Origin: Rhytidiadelphus loreus
Taxonomy: Eukaryota > Streptophyta > Bryopsida > Hypnales > Hylocomiaceae
Assembly (NCBI GenBank): GCA_947034895.1
Contig: OX344764.1
Span: forward strand, 21,824,001-21,888,000
Length of the DNA: 64,000 nucleotides
Direction of reading: 5' to 3'
Shown: in pieces, positions 26,039 through 39,900 of the stretch
Layout: each line of letters starts with the position of its first letter
Position numbering within the stretch: position 1 is the stretch's first letter
Translations under genes and position numbers: made by a program
Notes under the pieces: generated by a model
The model's input: only the letters and a program-made list of their open reading frames with translations
Database searches by the model: none
What the model was told of the DNA's origin: nothing

Positions 26039-29000
26039 ATGCCGATTCCTACAGATATAGAAGTTCTTCGGTTACAAGTCATCGTCCACAACAATAAACG
26101 CTTAGATGAGGAGCTGCACGACGGAAACTCAGTGTAAGTAACTGTAACCAGAGCTTTAGAGACTAAGATGAAGTACCTGTAGTACTTCAAACTAAAACTT
26201 GTGTGTCGCTCCGTCAAGGTGCATTGCTTGAAAAACTACTTTGTCTTGCCATGCTGGTTCACTACGCACCTTCCTAGTGTGCTTCACTGCCGCCTTAGCT
26301 TCTAGAAGTATCGCTGAGGACCATGTTGTAATTAATTTCCATGACAGCGCAACCAAAAATAGTACGCGCAATTGGGACGGCTTTTAGGCACGCACTCCAT
26401 TTTCAATGCCTGCAACTTGCACGAACTCACGACAGAGAATTAGGTAAAATGTGCATGTGTTAGTTTCACTTTCAAATGTTTCAACTCATAGAAATATACA
26501 ACACCAAATGAAATTCAGTTTTACGATTTGTTACAAAAGATCAAGCTTTATAGGACAAGTGCGCCACGTGAATGACGCGTACTACTTGTTCTACACAGTG
26601 ATAAGGTAAAAAAAAAGGCACTGATTTTGGCGCCTCGAGACTTGTGCCTTGGTGGCAACCCTAACTCCACATGAACGGATGAAAACATTATTTTATGTAC
26701 GTTGCTTTGTTGCCAATGCAGTTCAGTTTCCTGTAATTTCCGCCGCCTTCTTTGTTGCTTACTTATCACTTGTTTTTTTTCTTCACAAGAGTCGTTGCCC
26801 TACTTCTGTTGCGCTGGTTTAGGTTCTTGCACACTTGGTAATTTGCTTCATCGCATTACAGATGTAGTCGAAATGCTTGAACTGACTGTGGTACTATTGC
26901 GTGTTACTAGTTTGTTGAAGTTGACATAGTTAGTCGACCTGGGATGCTGGTTTCTAGAAATAAATTATAATGAAGGTTTGTTGCTATGCAGGTACAAGAA
27001 ATTGAACAGAAGAGCATTGGAGGATGCTGATTTGTATGCTAGAACTGGGAGGGTGAAAACTCCTTCACCAACGAATTCTATTGAATCCGAAGAAAAAGTA
27101 CTGGACCTTCAAACGGGAAGGAGTGAGGACAACAAGGAACATGCCAACCGACAGAAAAGTAGTTGTACAACTGTGAAAGAGGAGTCTCAAGTCAGTGTGC
27201 CGCAGGTGGTCATTTATCTCTCTAGTGATGCGGAGGACGATTTCTGTGTATGCGAAAAAACAAGTAAGCTCTCTGAAGTCCAGAAACAATCCACTGATGA
27301 TGACGTCCTCTGCAGTATGACGTCCTCTGCAGACACTTCGAATGACTCCGACCCAAACTTCCATGCAAGTGATTTGAATAGTGATTTTAGAAGCCTAAGC
27401 ACTCCCACTTCTGCTGAGTACGTAGATCGGGAGGAATTCCTTACGTTAAAAAATACTAGAATATCTGCTGACGACGTGAACACCCATTTTCTACGGAGTA
27501 AGAACAAAAAACTCAGTACGAAGACATCCACCGAAAACCAACGGACTGAAGCAAAGCAGGTAAGTTGCTTTCAGACCACTCTTGAAATTAATGGAAATAA
27601 TTCAATATATGAGTATATAAATTTCTTGGACAATGAAGAAAAACTTTATCGGCTATAGTGAACTTTGATGTAGGGTTTTTTTTTTGTATGTGTTGTTGAT
27701 TATACTTATTCTGCTTTACTATGAATGTTTACTTCTTCTCTAAGTGGTGAGCGGTTTAGGTTTTGCTGCACTTCACCTTGCTTGTTTGAGCACTTTCCTG
27801 TCAAACGAGAATCTTCACTGAAGTTCATTTTATGGAATTTTAAAATTTTCAAAACCTCCAGTGAATGAGAGAACATGAGGTCTTCAATGCTATAGTATTA
27901 TGCAGAAACTTTAACTTGAATTCTCTGTTTCATCAGATTGTAACAGACATAATGGTGACATCTTTAAGGAATGATGATCGTCCGCAAGCCTGGTTTACAA
28001 ATGACAAGCCAGTACCATTGACCTCTAGGAAAACCAGAGCAAAGAAGACATTAGATGCTTCTACGGAGACGACTATACTGAAAAAAAATCCACAAATGCC
28101 GAGGGATAGTGCGGCAGGCCAAAAAATTTCATTGAAGGGAAAAAAAAAGGGGAAAACTATTTCCCCAGCAGTTGTAGACATCGTCTTCGGTGAACTACAG
28201 AGCTCAATGGCAGACGGTGATGAACTGCGTCAGAAGAGGAAAGAAGACTCTATGAAATGTGGAAGAGTAGTCAGATCAGTACAAAAGGTATTAAGCTTGA
28301 AGGACGGCAAAGAAAACACGAGCACTGCATCAGAGGACAAGGACTTCGATGAGGACTCTCCACATGAAATGCTGTATGCACAATCACACCCTTCACGGAA
28401 AGGGCCAGAATTTCCATTACCAACAGGTGAGTTCCGGGACAAGTCCACAACCTACTACATTTATTTCAAAATGTTTGTTGTGAACTGCACAACATCAAAT
28501 GTAATAAAAATAAAAATGCTGCTTCGCAGAAGGTACAAATCATGGAGAGAAGGCAACAAATGATTTCCAAGGAGAATTACATGACGAAGATAATGTAATT
28601 GTGGTTCCTCCTCGGGTTTGTGAGGAACAAACTAACTTTAATGTGAACCACCAAGTTCCAACTCCGAAGGGTTCCCTGAGCACTATTTCCAGAATCATGG
28701 AGGACAAGGTAATGCCCGCCCAAAGCGAACCATTCCAGAGTGAAATGCAATCTCCACCCAGTTCACCAGTACTCGTTCAAGAGCGTAGAACTGTAAGTTC
28801 CTATTCAACATTCCATAATTTCAATGTAGTCGTTGTCTTTCTATGTTTTCAATGGAAATTTGTACGGTTTGTCTCCTGTACTGTTGTACACTTAGAGTAC
28901 ATTTTTGACAAATACGGTATTCACTCTTACAATTGCAGAACATTTTTTTTTTTTGAATGATATATTTTTTGTAAATTCGCGTCAATGGGTCATGCAAAGT

Positions 29001-31524
29001 ATCTTGAGATGAGAATGCCAATTCAATTTCTGCATGGTTAAAGCATTCTGTAAAAGAAAAACATGCTACATACCTCATGGAAATAGTTAATGCCATCATG
29101 GGAGTCATTTAAAATATTTTTTTTTTGCAATTCTTAAATAAGAATATAAGACAGCTTCAATTTTTCTGTTTACGCTCATAATCAAAACAACGTACACGTG
29201 ACGACAGATTCAATGAACATTGTTAGGAAGGGATTTGAAAAACTTCATTTACAGTGATTACTACAGAAGTAAACATATAAATTCAGTGTTTGAATACGGC
29301 AGAACTCCATGTCTGGATTACTTGATTTCTATGAATCTATGTTCATATACTAATTGAATTGAAATAATTTATTCAAGCTCTGCTATAGAGGCTGAAACTT
29401 TGAATGTGCCACTTTTACAGGCATCCTACTCACAGCGGGATAAATCTCATGATACAATGCGAATGAGTCCTCATGATCATCCACCCAGGAAGTACCGAAG
29501 AGTAAGGTCACCGAGTCCACGACGTAGTCTTTCGAGGAGTCCAAGATATGAAAGAAAAAAAGATGAGTTCCTTAGCATTGACCAGTTCAAAGAAATTGAA
29601 GGCAGACGACTTCATCCGCATACGACTTCTCAGGGTAAGTCATCACATAGGATTCTGAAGGTTGAGTATTCACTTTTTCAATTTCTTTCTTTGATCAAGT
29701 GTAATGACACAGTTCGTCATGGGAATATGAACCGTTCACTTCCATTCTCTATTTTGAATGGTATGGTGTCTGACAGTATATTATAAAATTTAATAGAATT
29801 CAATGTAAAAGTGTCAATTACCAAATGAAGGTATATACAAAAAGGTAGTGCAATTCTTACAGTGTTAATATAATATAGTTAAAGCATTTTTTCTTGAATG
29901 AAGTGAGGATAATCATGTTGTTCTTCATGCAGATGTTCGACATCATAGGAGGATTAATGTAGACGAAGGGAAGTTTCGGTGGATTCGTGATTCATCAACA
30001 GCAGATGGTCGTTACAAGCGTCGGAGATCAATTTCAGAAGATAGAGGTCGAAGACCACGCATGCGAAGTCCAACTTCCGACAAATCAAGGTCACCTTCTA
30101 ATTCATTGTTCCCACCAGCAAAAAATGATGTTTTCCGAAGGGATTTTGAAATGGGGAATTCTAAAAATCTACTATTACCGTCCTCAACAGCCGGCAGACG
30201 AGGTAGACGCAATAAAGTAGCATTCCACGAAGACCGAAGATCAGAACGTGAAAGGGAAGGATACAAGCCCTTCTATTTGACTGTAAATTCTGAAGGGATA
30301 CCTTATGGGCCTGGTCGGCCAGCGTGGATATCAGAAGTCAACAAACTAGCTGGAGGACTAGACCCATCCATCACTCACATCCGGAAACAGACTCATGAAG
30401 ACATTTGTCTCTTAAAGGAACGACTGGATGATCAATTTGAGTATTCGGGAGAACTAAATCAAGACCATTTGAGAGGTTTGCTTGGTAAGGCAGTGACTAG
30501 AAAGAGGACCGAGTTAATATCATACATTAATAGGAAGGGAAAGCATCCGCTTAATGTGGACAGAGAAGTGTGGAAGAGACTTGAGAAACTCGCTATTAGT
30601 AAATAGAGGGAGCAGCTTACCGAACATGGACGATACGCAAATGCATGTCGTCGAACCATGGGGAGGACCGGGTCACTTGGCATGGATGGCGTGCGACAAA
30701 GGCTAGGAGAATTGTATGGGAGGTCTCCAGACCCTAATGAACTGGCCGAAGAAATGGAACGAGATAAAGGGTATGGAAAAAAACAAGAGGTTGAATCACG
30801 TGAAATGACTCTTGAAAACATGAAAAAAGTCAACGACCATGTTGTCGAGGAGCTGTCTCCTTGAATTCCATCAATGAAATTTCCAGTGCTCGAATACAGT
30901 AGTGAAGAAGGTCGGACAGAGAGGAGGAAAACACAGCAGACAGTTGGCTTGCAAGTAAGTATTTCAATCCTCTCGTATTCAGTGCAAAGAGTAGAGTTCT
31001 TGAACATTTACAGAATTTTGACCAAAATGTTGAAAAAAAAAGTCAATTACTGGAGTGCAGGAACAAGTTAAGGAAAGGACTAAAAGACAGAGTCACAAAG
31101 AAAGAATTCAACCGTCAGATTCTCAATCAAAGAGTACATCAAAAGATGCATATATTGCGTAGCTTGAAGCTGAACTTCGATGCTTCAGAGGTGATCAAGC
31201 GAAGGGGTCTTCCTCTCGGGCAATGTTGGTTTCTGACTCTGGCAATCATGCAATTGACGACAGTGATGATGGTGCGGTAAGAGACGCAATAACATTCAAC
31301 TTTTAAAATGTATATGCAAGTTGATGGATGTAGTCCAATGTCGTACGACTAGGTGACACATTATTTTGAATATATAATTTTACTATTTTATTAATTGAGG
31401 GCTCACTGTATGATTTCAGATAGGTTACTTGGCAAGAACCTCCATAGTGGTCAGGACCGGGCGTACAAAAGTCCACAGGAAAGCGGCAGAGGGGTACAAT
31501 GGATCCGAATATCTTGAAGCATGA
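26039..31524 (+). pseudogene. TNPA-like protein gene (Ptta/En/Spm, Transposase_24), 8 exons, three in-frame stops
   Basis: This is the accessory DNA-binding partner of TNPD in CACTA elements. Exons 26039-26133, 26992-27559, 27937-28426, 28530-28792, 29421-29634, 29933-30954, 31061-31276 and 31420-31524 all use GT-AG with matching phases, about 990 codons. Exon 5 encodes an Arg-Ser segment (SPSPRRSLSRSPRYERKK). Exon 6 ends in a Transposase_24-like domain with GRTGSLGMDGVRQRLGEL followed by GRSPDPNELAEE. Three stops interrupt the otherwise open frame: TAG 30604-30606 inside the domain, TGA 30862-30864, and TAG 31160-31162. Each could derive from CAG or CGA by one C-to-T change. The sequence after each stop still reads as protein and splices in phase, so the damage is recent. 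Readthrough cannot be excluded. The natural end may be the TGA at 31522 or further on. Confidence 0.8.
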
Positions 31525-32750
31525 AGCAACAACAATTTAATCGAAGCAGTACAAGAAAACTAGGTGTAAGATTTTCTTGGTTGCAAACATCATTGATGCA
31601 CATTCCAGGGTGCAAACATGGAAGTACACGATCCTTGGTGTTTCATGTTCGTGGTAGATTTCTGTTTAACAGTCATAAGTATTATAGAAATGTCTACAGG
31701 TATAGACATATGTTTTTCAAGTTGTACTTTTATTTGTATTTAAGTTCTTCCATCATGGAGCAAAAACGTACTCTAGTTCGACAATGGGAATGACCACAGA
31801 GTGTAAGACTTTAGGTACCCCATTTTCAAATACGTATGTCTTAACATAAATAAATAGTATTGCTTTCCAGTGTACTTTGTCAGCACAAGTAAAGTAAGTA
31901 GTGCATTTATGTGTGCAATGACTTGAATTTCCATAATTCCTTTCAGTGAAAATCAGATTATGTGTAGTTGTGAACGTGCATTTGTCAAAACAGTGTTCGG
32001 TAGGTTTCTTATTTTGAATGACCTTCACGAAGTCCTCACCCATTGTCTGGTTTCCGTTATTTCCATAGACTGAAGAGTGTCAGTTGCCTAGTACCTGTCC
32101 ATTTGTTGTTGAAAACTTAAATGTGACAGACATGTTTTATGCTTGCATGCTTCATGAATATCCAAAATGTAGGTTACAATGTAGTTCACGGATCACGTAA
32201 GCCGTTGATGTCGTTATCTTAGGAATGTGGACACATTCCTATACATTGAAGTAATTACGTGAAGCCTACATTTATTTTTATTTTCAAGAATGTTTTTAAA
32301 ACAAAGTTCCTTTTGCAATAGCTTCTTATAAATTATGTTTCGTAGGAGAGCAACATGACAGCATGACTTTGTTGAGGCTTACAATGTATGTCAAAGTGCA
32401 TAATTGTTGTATTCAATTTCAACTATGACATCTATTTGTTAAGATTTATAACTTCAGTCGCTAGTATGCGATATTGATCGATAGATGTTGTTGGGTTATG
32501 TTGGAGTAATTTAGTTTGGCGTTCTGTCATAATGTAGGTTAATGCAGGATTATTGGAATCCACATTATTTGAATTACGATTGTGTTATTTCTTTTAAACA
32601 TGTTCTAAGCAATTTCGAGATAACTATTGCTAGAAACAGGAAAACAAATTTTTATTTTGAAGTGGGACTATTCACAATAATAGTTCAATTTGGAAAAAAT
32701 ATATTCTTTGATTTTAGATGAATCAATGATTTTCAAAAGGATAAGTAGAA
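31525..32750. other. 3' flank of TNPA-like gene, no clear gene
   Basis: The frame of the last TNPA-like exon stays readable after its TGA for about 13 codons to a TAG followed by a donor-like GTGTAAG (31564), so the gene may once have continued. Beyond this the DNA is AT-rich without a convincing exon. Confidence 0.35.
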
Positions 32751-33620
32751 GAGCTTTAAAGTAATGAATGAGAGGGAAATGGTTGCAGTCCATTCGATGT
32801 ATACATTCCTTGAACTCCTTCTAATGGTAAGGTATACATTTGAACAGTTAATGTAATTTGGTACAATAGAAACATCGAACTTAGTAAGCTGAAGATGTTG
32901 AAATAACAAGCATTTGAGTTTATATTATCTGTCAAAATCTCTCTTCGAAACCTGTCCATGAATGAAAATTCATTGGTGAATTCTGTGTTCCATGATTCTT
33001 CAATGAGTCGTAGTTCCTACAGAGAACCAAGTGTGAGTAGGAGGTTGTTTCATTTTTTGTTTGTTTAGTCTTTGCTATAAGATGTAAGTTGCTCGTGCGC
33101 TTGAATGTTGTGACGGTTGCAGAAATTCAAGGAATTGAGCGTGATTTTGATGGTTTTCTGAGTAATTGAGTTGAAGTTCTGTTCCATTTCATTTGATGTA
33201 GAGTATTGAATTTGTGTTTAGTTGTTGTCTCTTAGTTCTGCTGTAAGAAACCGTATTCAGTAATTTAGTTGTTATATATTATTACAATGTAAGGGAAATA
33301 TGTTTTCAAGCTTAAACAACATAGAGGAGTTATGTAATTTTGTCAATGAAGTAGAATGTTCAATTCAAGGAAATTGTTATTCATAGCTTTGTTAAATGCA
33401 AGAGAACGTCATTAAAAGGAAGACTATGATGGTAGTGATCCGTGTTAGTCATGTGTACTATGTCGTTCATGTTGTTGTTTTTAGTTTTGCGTAATTCTGG
33501 TTTGATTGTTCAACTTGCTTTGCCGGGCTCATGTAGTAACAAATTATTAATGATGCTTACTGTCAGATTGATGTCAGTTCTGATATTTTGTATTCTAGTT
33601 GTTTTGCTCGACTTTCACAG

Positions 33621-33757
33621 CTGAGAGATTGTTTCAAAGGATGGATGTCGTGTAGGCAGTTTTGAAGGCGAGGTTAGTGAATGAGACAACCTCTCTAGAG
33701 AGGCGTGTATCAAACAGTGCACACAGGCGCCGAAAAGTAGAGATGTGCCTTTGAATT
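33621..33757 (+). pseudogene. Candidate orphan exon with two stops
   Basis: It lies between an acceptor (TTTCACAG) and a strong donor (GTAAGT). In phase 2 it reads as a basic, helix-like peptide including AVLKARLVNETTSLERRVSN. The frame is broken by TAG at 33653-33655 and TGA at 33752-33754, both one C-to-T step from CAG and CGA. The homologous place in duplication copy B (near 43.8 kb) is too degraded to read. It might be a distal exon of the TNPA-like gene or part of another lost gene. Confidence 0.35.
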
Positions 33758-36030
33758 GTAAGTAACACTTTATTATTGTAAACTTGGTCTGCCTATTTTT
33801 CCCTATTACATATTTTAAGGCAGTTTTCTACAATTGAAATGAATTGTCTATTGAAGCGAGGTAGGTTGTAAATTTGATTTTAGCATGGACGATTTGTTTT
33901 TCAATAATTTTTTTGCTGTACATTTTTGCAACCTTAGATGACAGACTTGAAGTGTAAAGGATGTTCAACATTCTGAAGACCAGTGCAAACTCATGCCTCT
34001 ATGATGTGGTATTGACTTCATTGCTTTCGAATGTGCACAGGGACTTGGAACAGCACACACCGAAGGTCATTGACGAAAATTCCCGAAGCAACTTCAATTT
34101 CTGCAGCATACTTCAAAGTCCCTGCAAATTCTACCAACATGTGGTACATCCACCCAAAGTTTTTATATTGTAACACCTATCCTTTATTTCTTCAATCCGT
34201 TTGAGTACCTTGTTCAGCTTCAATGTTAGTAATAGTAATGTAGCATGTAACGAGTAGAGAATTAGCACACACTCATGTCCACGTCCTTTGCCTTCAATGT
34301 GAACCACTTAGATTGTGACCAATATAGACAGCGGAGGTAACTTTCTTCGTTTGTTTCACTGTAGGTGTTGAAAAAATTCCCGGAAGTGGTTTTTTTACAT
34401 ATCCCCATGCGCAGGGTTTAGCCTGGATATGTTTTGAGACTCACAAAGCCACAGTTCCTGTTTGGCATTTTATTTTCTAAAAGAACGTTCTGAATGAAGA
34501 AAACGCCATGAAACTAAATTGCAACTCTTCCTTTACAACATGGTTCCTTTCAGGTATGTGTAGATTATTTCTACAGTAAATCTTCACGTACGGTAATGCC
34601 TCCCTAATTGTAAGAAAATTTTCTTTTTCTTCCTCCATGTCTCTCTCATGTTGTTAGGGTCAGAAACGACATGCATGAATTTGTGTTTCAGAAAAGTTGA
34701 TTGTCTTTAGGAAGAGAATCATTTGCTGCATTTTACTTTCATGTGTTCATGTTCTTTTGGTAGCAGTGCATTGGGAATTCCATTACCAAGGCTTATTGTC
34801 TGTGGGTTGTGTAATGTTCCACGTCTATGGTCAAATGATAAATTGAAGAAGCTGAGTTTATGTTTTCCAATGTCCAGATCGACAATCATGCTAAGATGTT
34901 CAGATTTTTGTATGCCCTTGAGTTCAATTACTTTCTGACTACTACATGTAAGTCTGAAAATATTGAATCTAGCTGGTTCTTTTAATTTCATGAAGTTCAG
35001 TTCTGTACACTGGAAATCTGAGTGTTGGTTTATTTCACAAATACATGATGAAATGAAAAAAGGAAAGGGAGTGGCACTATCGTGTTCAAATTTGTTTCAT
35101 TTCTGGAAGTAAAGCTGAAGCAATTGTGTGGCGTTTGTTTATTACAGAGCTCAATACAGCAGTGGAGTTTGCCGTGTGCTAAAATGTTCGATTAAAAAAC
35201 ACTTAATTCATTTTGCATTGATTTGTAACTTAAAAATCATGGACATTTATGAACAATCAGGATGGTTTGGAACTTCTCACTCAGGTACGTCCACAGAAAT
35301 CCTAGGCACATTTAATTTATAAAATAATACTGAAAACACATGTCACCTTCTCATATTAATTTTGTGAATTAAAGTGGCACTAAAATCAACCTTTTCCCTT
35401 GTAGTGCGGGAAGTGAGAACCTCATAAGCAACCATTTAATGTTAAATTTTTTTTATGTACTTTTATGTGTGTAGGGAATACGATCAGAAATCCTCAAACA
35501 CAGTGGACACAGTAATCTGAATACCTGGACTTATATTACCAGGAAGACTACAGAGACTGGAAAACTAAGGCATGAAGTCCGATGAGCAGTGTAACCGGAA
35601 AACAAGAAGCTAACAAGATTACGGGAGACATGCACTCCAACGAAAATTTGCAAGGTACTTGAAAACAAACATGTGCTAACATGAAGCTGGTAAGAGTTTA
35701 AATAAAGTAATTACCAATTCATAGAGTTTGATGTTATAAAAATTCTGCAGATCTAGATTGTCCATGTTGTTAAAGCCTGTAGTTGTCGAACGACTTAATT
35801 TCCTACATAGCAAACAAAATTCCTGGCATCACAAAGGTACCGTGTGCAACCTATTAGTGTATGTAACGTTCTTCTATGTTACAGATGTTTCTATAATTTG
35901 TACATGGAAGGTGCTGCGCGGGACGAGGAGTTCTGCTAATCGAATATGGAAATCCACAAAATCACTTACAGATTGCATACATCGAATTAGCTATGGAATT
36001 GTTGAGTCCCTGGTGCAGCACGTCGCAGCT

Positions 36031-36464
36031 TTAGTCTTGAACATCGCTTCCGTTAATCGGAGCAACATTGAAACCTGAGTGCTCCACCAGTTCGAATTGT
36101 AAACAGTCTCCTTTCTTAATGTCGTGGGAGATTGCAAAATCTTTCCACCCAGCACCGAATGAGACGTGTGGATGCTGCTTCATGAAGTAGACATTGACTG
36201 TGACAGGCCAGCGGGGTTTGGTTTGTCCGTATCCAAGTTTTACATGTTTGTCGAACTTATCTCCGTGTGCTCTGACAAAACTTGCAGGAACGGTTTGGAA
36301 GTGCAAGCAACAGAACATGACATTAGATGCGGAAGAATGTCTACTAACGATGTATGCTGAAAACATGGAATGTTCAATGCACATGAACTCACCAACGCTT
36401 TGAAAGAAGATTTTTTCATGGTTCTCTCGAAGCTGAACTGTCCCGCGGCACCTGTAGCGTCCAT
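36031..36464 (-). pseudogene. B3-domain gene, cargo copy 1 (3' splice site lost)
   Basis: The B3 domain is a plant DNA-binding fold found in transcription factors (ARF, LAV, RAV and REM families). Exon 1 is 36464-36393 (24 codons, containing FERTMKKSSFKAL). Exon 2 is expected at 36294-36031 (VPASFVRAHGDKF, then WPVTVNVYF, GWKDFAISHDIKKGD and FNVAPI), ending TAA. The frame is open throughout, 111 residues. The donor (GTGAGT) is good, but at the acceptor, where copies 2 and 3 have CAG, this copy has CAA (36297-36295), so normal splicing should fail. It shares promoter-like DNA and exon lengths with the other two copies and is closest to copy 3, roughly 70% identical in exon 2 by eye. Confidence 0.8.
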
Positions 36465-36929
36465 GGCGATGGTAGTAAAAAGAAGTGAATTGCGAAACCA
36501 GACCGGTAAGTTGCAATCCTGAACACACACAACACTGAAGCAAAGAAGATGCAAAAACTGTGGAACTGAGAACAGATGCGGAAGCGAGGAAGCGAAGACG
36601 ATGAAACGCATTCGGAAAATACTGATTAGGTGAAAATGAGCGACTTATGTATTGAAGGGAAGAAGATGACATAGGAGAATTGACAAAGACAGGTAACATC
36701 ATGTATAAAATAAAGTTGCATTAATAGGAGATATCGGCTGAATCTGTCGATTGGACTAGATTTAATGAAAATATTTGAGTAAGATTCAGGAGATTGCGTT
36801 TGAAGAAGATTACATTTCAGAGTGGACAGCCTGGGATTATAAAGTCGGACATCCCATCACCGACGTTTCAATCTACAATTTCGTAAGTAGTGAATTCTAT
36901 TCTGTAAAGTAAATGGGAACAGAATTGAT

Positions 36930-39900
36930 GAAATATGGAAAGGTAATCCTTTATAATTGTAATCATTTTTTGGAAGCTTAATTGTTCAGATTAAATTCTT
37001 TGTTGGCTTGAAAGATGTTCATTGCTGTCAAGAAGGTTTTCATTTTACAAAAATTATACTACATTATGAGAAGAAGTCCATGAGGTAAATTAATATAAAA
37101 ATGTTAAATTTTTCATTACAAGTCTTCAACTAAACGACAATGACCATGTTGACTTGATTTATTTATTTAATTTATTCATATTTTTTGTTCTTTTGGAAGA
37201 AACGTGTACTCAAATACGAAATGAACAGGCTTTCTAATTCCAGAAGAGTAGTATGTTTTCGCATCTGACCATGCAATTTCCCATATGAAGTGTGTTGGTT
37301 TTGATTTGTGTTTGCTGAAAATGAATGGATTTGCGACAATGTTGAAATGGAATGGGATTTTATATATTTCTGTTCTTATTGTGTGTGCCTTTAATATTTT
37401 ATTGAATCCATGCTGACTTTGAGACATTCTGAGTTGCATCATGCAGATCTTCTTGCAATATCTCCAGTCTATAAACAAAAGATGAAATGCGATGTCACAG
37501 TCTGAACGATCGATGACACAAGTATTTTCAGATAACGCATTTTTGATGGATTTTTAATTAATTTAAGGAATTGGTGATCTGAAAAGAATTTTGATTTGCA
37601 GCATTCTTATGAAGTTTTCATCAGAGTGAAGTAGCGACTCCAATGTTGTTGTTTTTCTAATCTGTAGCTAAGAATGTAATATTTAATTATTAAAGTGTTG
37701 AGTTGTTTTTAGGAATTGTTAGTGTCTCAACCTTTCAAACTGTTTTTTTGGGAATTCCATTAAATCGTGGTGGCAATGAAGGTTCATGGTCCAAGGGTGG
37801 CTAACAGCATCAATAGAACATTAAATTACTGGTAGAATTGATGAGAAGTGCAGTTAACTGAGTTTAGAAATAAAATTGTGTTATTAAAAAACATTTACAC
37901 AAAGGAAGCACAGATCTTAAATGTTTTACCTTCATGCATAGCTTGTACAAAAGAGAAGTGGATTTTGTAATGCTTGATTTATATGAATTCACTTGAAGCA
38001 ACAGGCGAGAAGGTGACTACAGAAGTGCTTCTGGGAATGGAGAAATTCGGTATGTGTAAACATTGTGGAAGAAGTGGAAATCGCATAAGTCACCTGAGTT
38101 TTTAGTGAACTTTAGAGTAAAACTGATTTTTGTTTGAAATACATCTGGTAGCCTTTTAGTACAGTACAGTCATGCGAAACATAGGCAGATGACTTTAAGC
38201 AGAATTTAATTAAAATTAAACTGTTTTTCAATATGCATTTTTTGACTTCAAAACTCTTGTAAACACACCTTTATCTTGTTTATATGTCAAGCATGCTTTT
38301 CCTAACTTTCAGCTTAGGTAGAAAGGACTTGTGGTCAACAGCATGTTCATATGCATGTTTTTTGTTTTCAGGTTGTTTGCTAATGGTTGTAAGGTTCGTA
38401 ATGCTTATAAGGTTTGCTAATGTTTCTCTTATTCCCTAAAAGCTAATTGCATGGGTACGTATATGTAGCAGGAGATTGCATTGACAAGGTATTCAACAGT
38501 GAACATCGGCGTACGGCATCACAGAAGATGACTACTGCAAAGTAAGAGAATTGCAAAGTAATTCTGAAAAGTAACTTCAATTATCTAGCAAAATTAGTCG
38601 TCGATTATGTAGTTGCAATTTTAATGGAATGTGAGGAACAAGCGTTTTGTGTACACTGAATTGGCCATGAATTTCATTAGAGGCATTCAGATTCTTTACA
38701 AAAAAGAACTGTGAACAGCACTTATTAAAACCTTGAGCTGAAAAGGCATTTGTTGAATAAGGTCGTGCATATTTTTAAATTTAAAAAAAAACCCTATGTA
38801 AAGTCGAATTCACCGCCAACTTTTCCGTCTGAAACAACATAGCAGAGTATGACTGTGATCATGTTTGTTTTCAGTTAGCAAGTTCTTGAAATTTGAATAC
38901 AGAGTAGGCTATATTGAGGGAAAAAAAATGATCTGTTTACAGCACTACAAGGAAAACTTGTATTCACTAAATCAACAGGATAACCTGGAGTTGAATCCAT
39001 AACATGGAGTTGGAACCATAAAGCATAATGTTGAATGCATCATGTAACTGTAGTCCTTATTTTGAAAAAGCATTGTCCTCCAGGATTTTTTTGTATACGC
39101 TCTTTGTATTTGCTACTGTGATCCAAGGGTTCAAACGTTTTACATTTCATCTAACTTTTCGTATTGTTTTCCAAATAATGAGCAGGGCATCTGATGATAT
39201 AATGGTACTCTCAGTTCTGTTAAAGGTTTCAACATAAGAGGTCGTCATAAAGGTACAATATGTCTTTGGTTTACGTCTATATTCGTGCAGTACTTTTGAT
39301 TTGTTAAGATCGTTTTTTTCAGTGAAAAAAATGTTCAAGGACTTTTTCAATTAATTGAAAACGTGACCCTAAGCCGAACTGACGTTACAGTTTTTTTTTT
39401 TTTAATGTAATGTGTTCTACGTAGGGACTAGTGTCGGGATTCAAAAAAATAGTACGCAGCAGAACATGATTTTTACGTCCGAACTATCAGAATTAGTCAT
39501 TAAATATTATAAGTAGTGCATCTATTATGTTCAACAATGTCATCCTAAAGCATGAAGGGAGCAGAAAACTCGGATGTTGGTTGCAGTTGACAAAGAACTT
39601 GGAAGTGCAGATCGCATGACGCACATCAAGAAGAGTTCAGAGGAAGTTATACACAATCCTGAATTCGTTTTTTTTCAAAATGCTCTACAGGTGTGAAAAT
39701 TAAACATGCTTGAAGAGCTAATAGTTGTCATAGAGTTGTAGGCAGTACGCTTTTAAAAAATTAGCGTGAAATAGTTCATCTGCCAAAAGTATTTGGTTTC
39801 ATTCAATTCCACTGTAGCAACGACTATAGTGTTAATATCTACGTAGAATCTGCTACGAAGGTGATCATTTTGTGAAAGCCAAATTCCATTTGTTTGCGTA

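Larger units (their letters stand above)
32750..36925. repeat. Segmental duplication, copy A (contains B3 copy 1)
   Basis: This segment aligns by eye, colinearly, with 42940-46510. Matching landmarks include a 'gctgaagatgttgaa...caa.catttgagttta' phrase (32890 and 43055), 'ttagatgacagactt' (33936 and 44277), 'cttcaaagtccctg' (34111 and 44459), 'aaaatttgcaaggtacttg' (35642 and 45284), the B3 gene, and 'cggacatccca' (36846 and 46436). Many substitutions and indels show the duplication is old. Confidence 0.75.

Noticed and set aside
34719..34991. 90-codon minus-strand frame with protein-like appearance
   Set aside because: No splice context, no recognised motif, and its counterpart in duplication copy B is not open.
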